Source: Flavobacterium sp. JAS
GTDB lineage: Bacteria > Bacteroidota > Bacteroidia > Flavobacteriales > Flavobacteriaceae
DNA: 64,000 nt
Assembly (NCBI RefSeq): GCF_020991455.1
Contig: NZ_JAJMOX010000009.1
Location: 231,938-295,937 of the forward strand
Direction of reading: 5' to 3'
The notes under the pieces were generated by a model. The model searched no databases. It worked only from the letters and a program-made list of their open reading frames with translations, and was not told the origin of the DNA. The translations under genes and the position numbers were made by a program. The stretch's first letter is position 1. Each line of letters begins with the position of its first letter. Positions 41,345-49,788 of this stretch are shown here, one piece after another.

Positions 41345-42493
41345 TTATAATATCGAAATCCAAATACTCTTAGGTAATCTGGCATTGATCATAGATTCGT
41401 ATGGAATGTTATTTTCTAAAATTGTTATCGTTTTATATTCATCAAATAAAAACCATAAAGTTTCAGTAGCTAATTGAATCGAGAAATATTTTGCGAGGCA
41501 CATATGACCGCCAATCCCAAAAGTTAAATGCTCATTATTGTTATTTCTTCCAATATCAAAAGTCATGGCATTCTCGAACTTTTCAGAATCACGATTTGCC
41601 GAAGCCAGAACAATTAATATTAAATCATTCTTTTTAATAAGGCTTTCGCCGATAGAAAAATCTTCAGTTGCAATTCTTCTTGTATTGTGAATTGGGGGAT
41701 CAAATCGTAGCGTTTCTATAACTGATTTTTCTATTGTTACTTTATTCGAAAAAGTTTTATTCTGAATAATTTGCAACAACGAATTGCTCAAAATTCCACG
41801 ACCAGCGTCATAACTCTGAATAAATAATCCGATTAAATTACTCACAGCTATTTTTATAACCTGATCAGATGCCATTTTATGCTTTTGTGCAATACTAAAT
41901 AATAATGATTCAAAGGTAAAAGTTGATAATTGCTTTTTAATTATGAAAAACAAATCCTCTGAAATTTTATTGATAGCATTTACTTCTTCAATGGTTTTCT
42001 TAGGAAGTATTATTCTGACGATCGTTTCGATTTTCTTAGAAATAAAATCAGAATCGTTAGCGTCAAAATCGAAACTTTTCAGAAGAATTAAAATGGGTAG
42101 TTTTTTGGATACAGAATTTACCCAATCTATTTTATTTTCGACTAAATCATTTTGAATTAATGTAGCAATAATTGGACGAATTTCAATTGATTTCATTTTA
42201 GAAAAAAGTATTGTCGCAATTTCTCGCGCAATTTCATGATCAATTCCATTTGATAATCGGGTCAAGTTTTTCAGAATATCTAAAGAAGTTGTATTCAGTT
42301 TTTGAACGTTATCAGGATTTATATCCGGAACATGTGCTTTAGTATTTTTTAGAACTTCAACAGAATATTTATAAGAGTATATTGCCCATATTTTGCTGGT
42401 TTCATCCCAATAAACGGGATTTTGGTTCAACATATTTTCATATATTAAATAAGGATCAGAAACATCAGATTGCAAGAATAAAGAAGAGATCAT
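41345..42493 (-). CDS. cytochrome P450
   Basis: The ATG at 42493 (MISSLFLQSDVSDPYLIYE) gives 382 residues; a TTG six codons upstream overlaps the promoter. The heme-thiolate loop is FGIGGHMC with Cys332, and the ExxR pair is Glu260/Arg263 in ETLRFDP. In the I-helix, where most P450s have [AG]Gx[DE]T, the sequence is QSYDA: the acid is kept but Thr is replaced by Ala, as in P450eryF. It would need a ferredoxin system encoded elsewhere. Paired with an ABM protein and divergent from an ArsR-like regulator, it may oxidise a xenobiotic, lipid or terpenoid; the substrate cannot be read from sequence. Confidence 0.93.
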   Translation of the reverse strand: MISSLFLQSDVSDPYLIYENMLNQNPVYWDETSKIWAIYSYKYSVEVLKNTKAHVPDINPDNVQKLNTTSLDILKNLTRLSNGIDHEIAREIATILFSKMKSIEIRPIIATLIQNDLVENKIDWVNSVSKKLPILILLKSFDFDANDSDFISKKIETIVRIILPKKTIEEVNAINKISEDLFFIIKKQLSTFTFESLLFSIAQKHKMASDQVIKIAVSNLIGLFIQSYDAGRGILSNSLLQIIQNKTFSNKVTIEKSVIETLRFDPPIHNTRRIATEDFSIGESLIKKNDLILIVLASANRDSEKFENAMTFDIGRNNNNEHLTFGIGGHMCLAKYFSIQLATETLWFLFDEYKTITILENNIPYESMINARLPKSIWISIL

Positions 42494-42508
42494 GTTTACT
42501 TTTTTTAG

Positions 42509-42516
42509 CAAAGTTA
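42509..42516 (-). promoter_or_regulatory. -7 element TAACTTTG of the P450-ABM operon
   Basis: TAACTTTG on the minus strand, 15 bases before the P450 ATG. The 74-base divergent gap to the regulator gene is where an ArsR-type operator would be expected; no perfect palindrome is evident. Confidence 0.6.
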
Positions 42517-42567
42517 TTTAACTTTACAAAAGGATACTTCATTCTGTACTTAACTATAAAAACCCAA

Positions 42568-43251
42568 ATGGAAGATCAATTTATAAAAGCCGCAACTTTA
42601 ATTGGAGATCCAACTCGTGCTGCAATTATGTGGACATTGCTCGACGGAAGGGCATTTACAGCCACAGAACTTTCAGTTGCGGTAAATACATCTCCGCAAA
42701 ATATGAGCATGCATCTCGCTAAACTTCTAGACGCTGATTTGCTAAGTGTGGAAAAACAAGGACGTCATAAATATTACAGATTTTCGAATAAGGAAGTAGC
42801 GTATGTTGTTGAAGCAATGGCAAACCTCATCCCGAAACCTGAAATTCAATCCAAAAAAGAAACGGAGAAATATCCTCCAATTAAATATTGCCGAACTTGC
42901 TACGATCATTTAGCGGGAAAAATTGGTGTGGCTTTAGCCGATAGTTTATTAAAGCAAAAGATAATAATCGAAAATAAAAATGCTTTTGAAATTAGTTCAG
43001 AAGGAGAAAAATGGTTTTCTGATTTTGGGATTAATATAGAAGAAGCCCAAAAGCAAAAACGGATATTTTTAAAACCATGCCTCGATTGGAGTGAAAGAAG
43101 AAATCATATTGCAGGTTCTATTGGTTCACTTTTGTTCAATAAAATGATAAACGAAGATTGGTTGAGAAGAACCAAAGATTCAAGAGCTATAATTATTACC
43201 GGAAAAGGGGAAAAAGAGTTGTTGAAATATTTTAAGATAGTGGTTTCTTAG
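42568..43251 (+). CDS. ArsR-family winged-helix transcriptional regulator
   Basis: The ATG at 42568 (MEDQFIKAATLIGDPTRAAIMW) gives 227 residues; the frame is open further upstream but that part overlaps the divergent P450 gene. The N-terminal 90 residues are an ArsR helix-turn-helix: LIGDPTRAAIMWTLLDG, FTATELSVAVNTSPQNMSMHL, LLSVEKQGRHKYYRF. The C-terminal 120 residues contain CRTCYDHLAGKIGVALADSLL and CLDWSERRNHIAGSIGSLL, an ArsR variant with an additional domain in which Cys and His might bind metal or ligand. Its gene is divergent from the P450-ABM operon, which it probably represses. Confidence 0.9.
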   Translation: MEDQFIKAATLIGDPTRAAIMWTLLDGRAFTATELSVAVNTSPQNMSMHLAKLLDADLLSVEKQGRHKYYRFSNKEVAYVVEAMANLIPKPEIQSKKETEKYPPIKYCRTCYDHLAGKIGVALADSLLKQKIIIENKNAFEISSEGEKWFSDFGINIEEAQKQKRIFLKPCLDWSERRNHIAGSIGSLLFNKMINEDWLRRTKDSRAIIITGKGEKELLKYFKIVVS

Positions 43252-43279
43252 AATTTTAGATTTTAGATTTCACGCAATC

Positions 43280-43380
43280 TTGTCATTTCGACGAAGGAGA
43301 AATCTTCGTTGCAAAATCGACAAAGACTGATAATTGCTGCGGAGTTTCTTGCGAAGATTTCTCCTTCGTCGAAATGACAA
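43280..43380. repeat. 101-base MITE/REP-like element with perfect 29-bp arms
   Basis: The arm at 43280-43308 (TTGTCATTTCGACGAAGG continuing to AATCTTCG) is the exact reverse complement of 43352-43380. The 43-base core contains CGACAAAGA and GGAGTTTCTTGCG, which recur in the core of the element at 63918-64000. No ORF; the ends TTGTCA/TGACAA could be recognised by a transposase in trans. Confidence 0.85.
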
Positions 43381-43440
43381 TATTGTGGTTGTTTTTTATA
43401 GTTAAAAGAAAAACATCAGAATATTAGCCTTTATAAATAA

Positions 43441-43485
43441 GGAACAAAACCTTTGTTCCTCTGAACCTCTGCGCCTTTGAACCTT
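43441..43485. repeat. CCTTTG/GAACC repeat words
   Basis: ACCTTTGTTCCTCTGAACCT followed by CTGCGCCTTTGAACCTTT, the same family as 40942-40984 (CCTTTGAAGCTCTGCACCTTTGAACC split) and inverted at 32963-33003. Confidence 0.65.
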
Positions 43486-44336
43486 TAAGAAGCAAACAAA
43501 AACTCAATAACTTTCTGATACAATTCGTCATCATGCATTCCGTGGCCTAAGCCTTTGGTTTCAATAAACTGACTGTTTTTCCAATTACTTGCAATTTTCT
43601 TTCCTTCTTCAAAAGCCACAACATTATCTGATGTATCATGTGCAATTAAACCTGGGATATTAAATTCTGCAGCGAATCTTTGTCCGGAGAAATCTTCCAG
43701 TTTAAAGTTGAAACGATTCATGAATTTGCCTTCTAAAAGTGAAAACATTCTGGTATTCAAACTTAACATTGAGACATAATTGTCAATTAAAGTTTTTAAT
43801 TCTGATGGAGCTCCAAGAATTACCATTTTATTAATGCTGGTATTTGGGAATAAATATTGGTGATAAACACAGGCTATGCCGCCAATAGAATGCCCAATTA
43901 TAATGTTAGGCTGATATTTCTCGACAGCTTTATTAATGAACTCAGCATAAAGCGGAACATTAAATTCTTTACCGCTGCTTTGTCCGTGAGCCGGTGCATC
44001 AATGGCGATAATAGTGCTTCCCGATTTTTGAAGATGTGGTAAAGTCTTTTTCCAACGCGAAGAATTGCTTTCCCATCCGTGAACAAGAAGAATTTTGGTT
44101 TCGTTCCCTTTCCAGACATACGTCTGAAAGTGATGTTCGTTATGATGAAACGTTTCTGTTTCAATATTTCTTAGAATTTTTGGTAAACTGTCTTTTTGTA
44201 ATCTGCCAATTCTCGGCTGGCTAAAAAGGGCATACGAAAGTTCGACAGCTTTTTGCGGACGAACGTAACTCAAGAAGTTAATGTATGATCCAACTGATTT
44301 TAATGTAATGAAACGAATTCCTTTTTTAATTCCCAA
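43485..44336 (-). CDS. alpha/beta hydrolase
   Basis: A 283-residue alpha/beta-fold enzyme. The oxyanion region is LLVHGWESNSSRW, the nucleophile elbow GHSIGGIACV holds the Ser, the acid is probably in AHDTSDNVV, and the His is in GLGHGMHDD. There is no signal peptide. The closest resemblance is to broad-specificity esterases or lipases of the hydrolase_4/6 type; the substrate is unknown. It stands alone between two repeat blocks. Confidence 0.9.
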   Translation of the reverse strand: MGIKKGIRFITLKSVGSYINFLSYVRPQKAVELSYALFSQPRIGRLQKDSLPKILRNIETETFHHNEHHFQTYVWKGNETKILLVHGWESNSSRWKKTLPHLQKSGSTIIAIDAPAHGQSSGKEFNVPLYAEFINKAVEKYQPNIIIGHSIGGIACVYHQYLFPNTSINKMVILGAPSELKTLIDNYVSMLSLNTRMFSLLEGKFMNRFNFKLEDFSGQRFAAEFNIPGLIAHDTSDNVVAFEEGKKIASNWKNSQFIETKGLGHGMHDDELYQKVIEFLFAS

Positions 44337-44389
44337 AACAAGTAGTTTAATGATAAAATATAATTAATTCGAAACTTGATCTAAAAAAG

Positions 44390-44484
44390 ATTCACCACGA
44401 ATTACACAAATTTAGCACGAATTTTTATTCTTATTAGATAAACAAAATATAAATTAGTGGGAATTAGTGAAATTCGTGGCGAAG
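44390..44484. repeat. CACGAATT-type palindromic repeat (imperfect copy)
   Basis: TTCACCACGAATTACACAAA (44391 on) is an imperfect inverted copy of AATTAGTGAAATTCGTGGCG (44462-44481). This is a decayed copy of the perfect element at 62259-62366. Confidence 0.75.
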
Positions 44485-44520
44485 AATAATGTGAGCTAAA
44501 TTAGCTGATAATTTTAAGCA

Positions 44521-44547
44521 AAAAAAAGTCCCGATTAGATCGGGACT
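44521..44547 (-). terminator. terminator of the nif3-like operon
   Basis: AGTCCCGAT-TAG-ATCGGGACT, a 9-bp stem with a 3-base loop; a T run follows on the minus strand. Confidence 0.87.
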
Positions 44548-44552
44548 CTTAT

Positions 44553-45332
44553 TTAGAATTTAGAGAACAATTGTTCCATTTTTTCTTTTTCTTCTTCAGC
44601 TAATGCGCTGTCAACTAAAATTCTTCCAGAGTGCTCATCAGTAATGATTTTCTTTCTAGAAGCGATCTCTACCTGAGTTTGTGGCGGAATAGTGAAGAAT
44701 GATCCTGCAGAAGCTCCTCTTTCGATAGATACAACCGCTAAACCATTACGAACACTAGTTCTGATTCTAGTATAAGCAGCTAATAATCTTTCTTCGATCT
44801 GAGCAGAAAACTCAGCTGATTTCTCAGACAAGAAGATCTCTTCTTTTTGAGTTTCAGCCATAATAGCATCTAATTCAGATTTTTTATGTTTTAAATGAGT
44901 GCTTTTAGCGTCAAGTTTTTCTTTTAAATTAGAAGTAACTTCTTTTTTATGTTCGATAGAAGCTTTCATTTCTTTGATTTGCTTTTCAGCCAATTGAATT
45001 TCTAATTCTTGAAATTCAACCTCTTTAGTCAAAGAATTAAATTCTCTGTTATTACGAACTGATTCTTGTTGTTTTGTGTATTTTTTGATAACCTCTTTGT
45101 GCTCATCAATAGCATTTTTCTTTGCTTTGATAAGATCTTCAATCACTTCAAGTTCACTTTTCAGTTTCTCTGAACGAGTGCTTAAACCTGCAACTTCATC
45201 TTCTAAATCTTCCACTTCTAAAGGAAGTTCTCCTCTTACGTTTCTGATTTCGTCAATTCTAGAGTCAATAAGCTGTAAATCGTATATTGCTCTTAACTTG
45301 TCCTCAACACTTAATTCTTTCGTATTCGCCAT
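44553..45332 (-). CDS. coiled-coil protein of the DUF164/zinc-ribbon family, zinc ribbon degenerate
   Basis: A 259-residue protein: a long antiparallel coiled coil (about 5-180, many Glu, Lys and Leu heptads) followed by a C-terminal segment RNGLAVVSIERGASAGSFFTI, PPQTQVEIASRKKIITDEHSGRILVD. In relatives such as Chlamydia CT398 this segment is a C4 zinc ribbon (GAC-x-x-C ... C-x-x-CGRIL). Here the positions are Ser, Ser, Asp and Ser, and the whole protein contains no cysteine. The fold outline is kept, so the loss of metal is specific. The family is linked to type III secretion/flagellar or transcription partners in other phyla; here its function is unknown. It begins 3 bases after nif3. Confidence 0.88.
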   Translation of the reverse strand: MANTKELSVEDKLRAIYDLQLIDSRIDEIRNVRGELPLEVEDLEDEVAGLSTRSEKLKSELEVIEDLIKAKKNAIDEHKEVIKKYTKQQESVRNNREFNSLTKEVEFQELEIQLAEKQIKEMKASIEHKKEVTSNLKEKLDAKSTHLKHKKSELDAIMAETQKEEIFLSEKSAEFSAQIEERLLAAYTRIRTSVRNGLAVVSIERGASAGSFFTIPPQTQVEIASRKKIITDEHSGRILVDSALAEEEKEKMEQLFSKF

Positions 45333-45335
45333 ATT

Positions 45336-46430
45336 CTATAAGTACTTAACTGGATTTGTATTTTCTTCTGATAAAATGATTGCAAAATTAAGGATTTTTT
45401 TTCGAAGATAATCAACAATATAGTTTTTTGTATAGCGTTCGCTCTCAAAATGACCAATATCGGCTAAAAGAAGTCGGTTTTCAGCTTCATAAAACTGATG
45501 GTATTTTAAATCGGCAGTCAAAAACGCATCGGCTCCAGCCATAATTGCATTTTTTATGGCAAAACTTCCAGAACCGCCCAAAACGGCTACTTTCTTTATT
45601 TTTTTTCCTCGAAAAGCAGAATGACGAATTCCGTCAGCAATCATTTTGTCTTTTACAAAAAGCAGAAACTCTTTTTCGTCTATTTCAGTTTCAAATTCTC
45701 CAATCATTCCCAATCCAATATTTTGATGCGAGTTTTGAAGGTCGTAAATTTCATAAGCCACTTCTTCATAAATATGATTGGCAAAAAGTGCTTTTAAGAT
45801 TTTAGATTGTAAGTGTTTTTCAAAAACAACTTCAATTTTTATTTCAGTTCCCGTATGTAATTTTCCTTTTTCTCCAATTACAGGATTGCTGTCTTCATTT
45901 CCTTTAAAGGTAAAAAAGCCTTCGGTATTAAAACTGCAATTGTCATAATTTCCAATGGTTCCGGCCCCAGCTTCAAACATGGCATTGCGAACTTTATCTG
46001 AATTATCGGGAGTTGTATAAGTAACTAATTTTTGAATAAAGTTTTGTTTCGGGATCAAAACCTTTGTGTTGGTTAAGCCCAATGCATCACAAAATATTTT
46101 ATTTACACCTTGTGAATGATTATCAAGTGCGGTGTGAACGGCATAAATGGCAATATCATTTTTAATAGCTTTCAGGATCGCACGCTCAACATAGTTTTTG
46201 CCTGTAATTTTTTTAATTCCTGAGAATAAAATCGGGTGGAAGCAAACGACTAAATTGCAGTTTTTAGCAATAGCTTCGTCAATTACATTTTCTAAAGCAT
46301 CATGACAAACTAAAACTCCGATACTTTCAGTATCAGAATTTCCAACCAAAAGTCCAACATTGTCAAAATCTTCGGCGTAAGCCAAAGGTGCCATTTCTTC
46401 GAGAACTTCTATTATATTTTTGATTTTCAT
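45336..46430 (-). CDS. Nif3-like dinuclear metal-centre protein (YbgI family)
   Basis: A 364-residue protein of the NIF3/YbgI family. Metal-binding residues lie in VCFHPILFSGIKK, AVHTALDNHSQGVN and, at the C-terminus, ADIGHFESERY. Between them is the roughly 110-residue CutA/PII-like insert (QKLVTYTTPDNSDKVRNAMFEAGAG, then HTGTEIKIEVVFEKH) that distinguishes the long bacterial form. It was annotated as GTP cyclohydrolase 1 type 2 in some databases, but the physiological role is unsettled. Cotranscribed with the coiled-coil gene 3 bases downstream, a pairing I associate with many bacterial genomes. Confidence 0.92.
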   Translation of the reverse strand: MKIKNIIEVLEEMAPLAYAEDFDNVGLLVGNSDTESIGVLVCHDALENVIDEAIAKNCNLVVCFHPILFSGIKKITGKNYVERAILKAIKNDIAIYAVHTALDNHSQGVNKIFCDALGLTNTKVLIPKQNFIQKLVTYTTPDNSDKVRNAMFEAGAGTIGNYDNCSFNTEGFFTFKGNEDSNPVIGEKGKLHTGTEIKIEVVFEKHLQSKILKALFANHIYEEVAYEIYDLQNSHQNIGLGMIGEFETEIDEKEFLLFVKDKMIADGIRHSAFRGKKIKKVAVLGGSGSFAIKNAIMAGADAFLTADLKYHQFYEAENRLLLADIGHFESERYTKNYIVDYLRKKILNFAIILSEENTNPVKYL

Positions 46431-46436
46431 TTTTTA

Positions 46437-46512
46437 CTTTTAGTTTCAGGTTTTATTTGTTTCAGGTTTCATGTTGTGGGTAAAACTTGAAACGTGAAAC
46501 CCGAAACAAATT
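46437..46512. repeat. TTTCAGG/TTTCATG palindromic repeat
   Basis: TTTGTTTCAGGTTTCA (46457-46472) pairs with TGAAACCCGAAACAAA (46495-46510) with one mismatch. Same family as 34565-34690, here in the divergent gap before lpxK. Confidence 0.78.
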
Positions 46513-46538
46513 AACGAAAAAAATTATACTTTCGTAAA

Positions 46539-47552
46539 ATGAATATACTTCGAAAAATACTTTTTCCGTTTGCCATTTTATACGGATTCATTACTTCAAT
46601 CAGAAATTTTCTTTTTGATAAGGGAATTCTAAAATCTACCTCATTTGATATTCCGGTTATTGCCGTTGGAAATCTTAGTGTTGGCGGAACGGGTAAAACG
46701 CCTCAAATAGAATATCTGATTCGTCTATTATCTGATCAATATAAAATAGCAACTTTAAGTCGAGGTTATAAACGTAAGTCTGAAGGTTTTGTGCTGGCAG
46801 ATTCAAATTCAAATGCTGAGATTTTGGGTGATGAACCTTTTCAGTTTTATCAAAAATTCCCAAATATTCAGGTGGCAGTTGATGCCAATCGAACAAACGG
46901 AATTACACAATTACTCTCTCAAAAAGAAAAACCTCAAGTAATTTTGTTAGATGATGCTTATCAACATCGAAAAGTAAAAGCTGGTTTTTATATTTTATTG
47001 ACTGCTTATGATGATTTATATGCCGATGATTTTATGTTGCCAACCGGAAACTTGCGTGAAAGCAGAAGCGGAGCAAATCGTGCTAATATCGTTGTGGTGA
47101 CAAAATGCCCAAAAGATTTGTCGGCTCAAAAACAAGAAGAAATTAGATTGAAGTTGAAGTTAAGTTCTGCGCAACAATCTTTTTTTAGCTACATAGATTA
47201 TGATGATGCAATTTATAGTAGAGATGAACAAATTGCTGTGAATGAAATTAAAAATGAATCGAAATTACTTTTGGCAGGAATTGCAAAACCAACACCATTT
47301 TTTGATTATTTAAAAAATGAAAAAGATGAATGTTTAACTTTTCCGGATCATCATCATTTTTTAGATTCAGATTTAGATATGATTCAGAATAAAGCGCAAA
47401 ACAAAAAGATTGTTACAACAGAGAAAGATTATGTTCGTTTAAAAGATTCTAAACTGGTTTCGCAACTCTATTATTTACCAATAAAAAGCACCTTCATCAA
47501 TAATAAACAAAACTTTAACAAAACGGTTCTGCAATATGTCAAAAAATCTTAG
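46539..47552 (+). CDS. lpxK: tetraacyldisaccharide 4'-kinase
   Basis: A 337-residue lipid A kinase that phosphorylates the 4' position of the disaccharide precursor in the inner membrane. The P-loop is VGNLSVGGTGKTP at about 43-55; ATLSRGYKRKS, ILGDEPFQFYQKFP, LLDDAYQHRKV and TGNLRESRSGANRA are family signatures, followed by FPDHHHF and TTEKDYVRL. A short N-terminal hydrophobic helix anchors it to the membrane. It confirms a lipid A-containing outer membrane. Stands alone; a repeat lies in its promoter region. Confidence 0.95.
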   Translation: MNILRKILFPFAILYGFITSIRNFLFDKGILKSTSFDIPVIAVGNLSVGGTGKTPQIEYLIRLLSDQYKIATLSRGYKRKSEGFVLADSNSNAEILGDEPFQFYQKFPNIQVAVDANRTNGITQLLSQKEKPQVILLDDAYQHRKVKAGFYILLTAYDDLYADDFMLPTGNLRESRSGANRANIVVVTKCPKDLSAQKQEEIRLKLKLSSAQQSFFSYIDYDDAIYSRDEQIAVNEIKNESKLLLAGIAKPTPFFDYLKNEKDECLTFPDHHHFLDSDLDMIQNKAQNKKIVTTEKDYVRLKDSKLVSQLYYLPIKSTFINNKQNFNKTVLQYVKKS

Positions 47553-47591
47553 AGACTTAGGACCTTAGCGATTCAGAAGCTTAAAAAAAAA

Positions 47592-49760
47592 CTAATCAAA
47601 AAACTTAGCAATAATGCTGTAAAATTCATCCGGAACAAATGGTTTTGTAATAACATCATTCATTCCGAAAGATAAAAGCATGTCTCTGTTTTCGTCAAGC
47701 GAAATTGCTGTTAAAGCAATAATTGGAGTCGTTTTGTCAAATTCTCTGATTTGTTGCGTGGCCGTTGTTCCGTTAATTCCTGGTAAGTGAACATCCATTA
47801 AAATCATATCAAAGCGTTTGACTTTTAAAAGCTCGACAGCATCTTCGCCATTATCGAGAATTTCACAACTAATGGCTTTGTTTTCAAGCATTTTCCGGGT
47901 AATCATTTGATTGATTTTGTTGTCTTCAATCAATAAAATAGATTTGTGTTTCAATTGCTTATCATTATAAGGTTTTGCTTCTTCGACGATTTCTAGTGGT
48001 TCGTTGTTGATCTTGAAATTTAGTTTAAAGGTAAAAGTAGATCCTTTGCCAACTTCACTTTTTAGTTTTATCTCACCGCCCAAAAGTTCAATAAGTTTTT
48101 TTACAATGGTAAGACCTAATCCGGTTCCGCCATATTTTCTGTTAACTTCTATTGATCCTTGCGAGAAGCTTTCAAAAACAGTTTGTAGTTTATCTTCAGG
48201 AATTCCGATTCCGGTGTCTACTATTTCAAAATATACGGTGGCGGTTTCTTCCTCTTGAGCATACAATTTTGCAATTACGTTTACGTTTCCGTTTTGCGTA
48301 AATTTTAAAGCATTGTTTATTAAGTTCAATATGATTTGAGATAACTTGGTTGGATCGCCTATTAAATTATCCGGGATTGCCTCATCTATTTCGAGATTGA
48401 AATAATTTTTATTGGCTGTAGCTAATTCTTTCAGAGAACTCTGAATGTTGAATAATAACTCTTTTAGATTGAAACTAATGTTTTCTATTTCGACTTTAGT
48501 CGAATCAATTTTATTGATTTCAAGAATTTCATTGATAAAGGTGGTCAGGTAATTTCCTGAAAATTTTAAAGACTCTAGATACTTAAGTTGTCTTTTTTTA
48601 GGATTGTCTTCAAGCAGTAAATGTGTGATTCCGTTAATTGCATTCAAAGGTGTCCGGAGTTCGTGACTTACAGTTGAAAGGAATTCAGATCTGGCTTTTG
48701 ATGCTTTTTCGGCTTTGTTTTTTGCCAGAATTAGTTCTTTGTTTTTTTCTCGTAAGAGTAAATTATTCTGATTCCGAATAATGTTGTTTTTGTATAAAGC
48801 TAAACTTAAAAGAGATAAAATCGAAATAAGAGCAATCGCCAAAATACTCACCAGTTTTGAATATCGATACGTTTTTAGTTGGATTTTTTCTTCGCTTTCG
48901 CGTTTAATATTATTGTTTACAGATTCATTTTTTTTGAATTTTTCAAATTCATTAAAATCAACCTTTGCATTTTTGAGTTTTAAAAGATAATTCTCTATCT
49001 GATAGTGTTCATCGAGATAAGAATAAGCCAGGTCATAATTTTTGTGTTGTTTGTAATAGTGGCTGATACCTAAGATGATTCTGGATTTTTGAGACAGATT
49101 ATTGGTTTTTGCATTATAATCTAAAGCGTTGTTAAAATAAATTAACGCCGAATCGTTTCGTTTTAAGTGTGTTTCAATTATTCCAAGTTGATAATAGGCA
49201 TCTGTTTTTGTTTTTAAAAGAGATGGATTATCTGGTTTTTTAATTATTTTTTGAAAAGACTGAGCTGCTAAAGGTAAATTTTTACTTGTTTTTAGCGCCA
49301 TTGCTTTCTGATAATTCAAAACCTCAGAGTGATCTGCAAGATTGAGTTGTTTTAAAAGATCTTCAGATTTTTTGTAATAGACGGCGGCAGCATCATAATT
49401 GCCTTTTGCGGTATTGGTTATGCCAATGTAATGTAGTGCTAATACTTTGGTACAGGTTGGTCTTACATTGTCAAAGAAAGAAACACTTTTGTGGAAATTT
49501 TTTAATGCTTCGTCGTAATTTTTTTGCTGGTAATAGATTTTGCCAAGTTTGAAAGTCTGGTTGGCTAAGTTTTCTGTCTTATGATTGCTTTCGCAAAAAT
49601 CAATAGACTTTTGAGTATAGAAAATAGCTTGGGTATAATCTTTTTTTGTAAGATTCTTGTTTGCTAGTTTGTTATAATAGGAGACACTATCTGTATTCTG
49701 TTTGGTTTGAGAATACAAAAACGAAGTAAAACAAACAAGAATAAAAAGATGGTATTTCAT
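47592..49760 (-). CDS. hybrid histidine kinase with TPR sensor and receiver domain
   Basis: A 722-residue protein. Order: signal peptide (about 1-18), TPR repeats (about 25-260; NYDEALKNFHKSV, NYDAAAVYYKKSE, NDSALIYFNNALDYN), one transmembrane helix (about 303-323), a coiled coil, HisKA with phospho-accepting His366 in SHELRTPLNAI, HATPase_c with FTQNGNVNV and KYGGTGLGLTIVKKL, and a receiver with Asp656 in MILMDVHLP and Lys in ITKPF. A periplasmic TPR sensor probably detects a peptide or protein signal. No DNA-binding output or partner response regulator gene is adjacent, so the output pathway is unknown. It is convergent with lpxK. Confidence 0.92.
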   Translation of the reverse strand: MKYHLFILVCFTSFLYSQTKQNTDSVSYYNKLANKNLTKKDYTQAIFYTQKSIDFCESNHKTENLANQTFKLGKIYYQQKNYDEALKNFHKSVSFFDNVRPTCTKVLALHYIGITNTAKGNYDAAAVYYKKSEDLLKQLNLADHSEVLNYQKAMALKTSKNLPLAAQSFQKIIKKPDNPSLLKTKTDAYYQLGIIETHLKRNDSALIYFNNALDYNAKTNNLSQKSRIILGISHYYKQHKNYDLAYSYLDEHYQIENYLLKLKNAKVDFNEFEKFKKNESVNNNIKRESEEKIQLKTYRYSKLVSILAIALISILSLLSLALYKNNIIRNQNNLLLREKNKELILAKNKAEKASKARSEFLSTVSHELRTPLNAINGITHLLLEDNPKKRQLKYLESLKFSGNYLTTFINEILEINKIDSTKVEIENISFNLKELLFNIQSSLKELATANKNYFNLEIDEAIPDNLIGDPTKLSQIILNLINNALKFTQNGNVNVIAKLYAQEEETATVYFEIVDTGIGIPEDKLQTVFESFSQGSIEVNRKYGGTGLGLTIVKKLIELLGGEIKLKSEVGKGSTFTFKLNFKINNEPLEIVEEAKPYNDKQLKHKSILLIEDNKINQMITRKMLENKAISCEILDNGEDAVELLKVKRFDMILMDVHLPGINGTTATQQIREFDKTTPIIALTAISLDENRDMLLSFGMNDVITKPFVPDEFYSIIAKFFD

Positions 49761-49788
49761 ATGTATGGCAATGCTTTTACAATGAATT

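Noticed and set aside
47592..49760. Classic hybrid two-component system with AraC output
   Set aside because: The receiver is the last domain; no HTH follows, unlike the SusR-type HTCS proteins of Bacteroidota.
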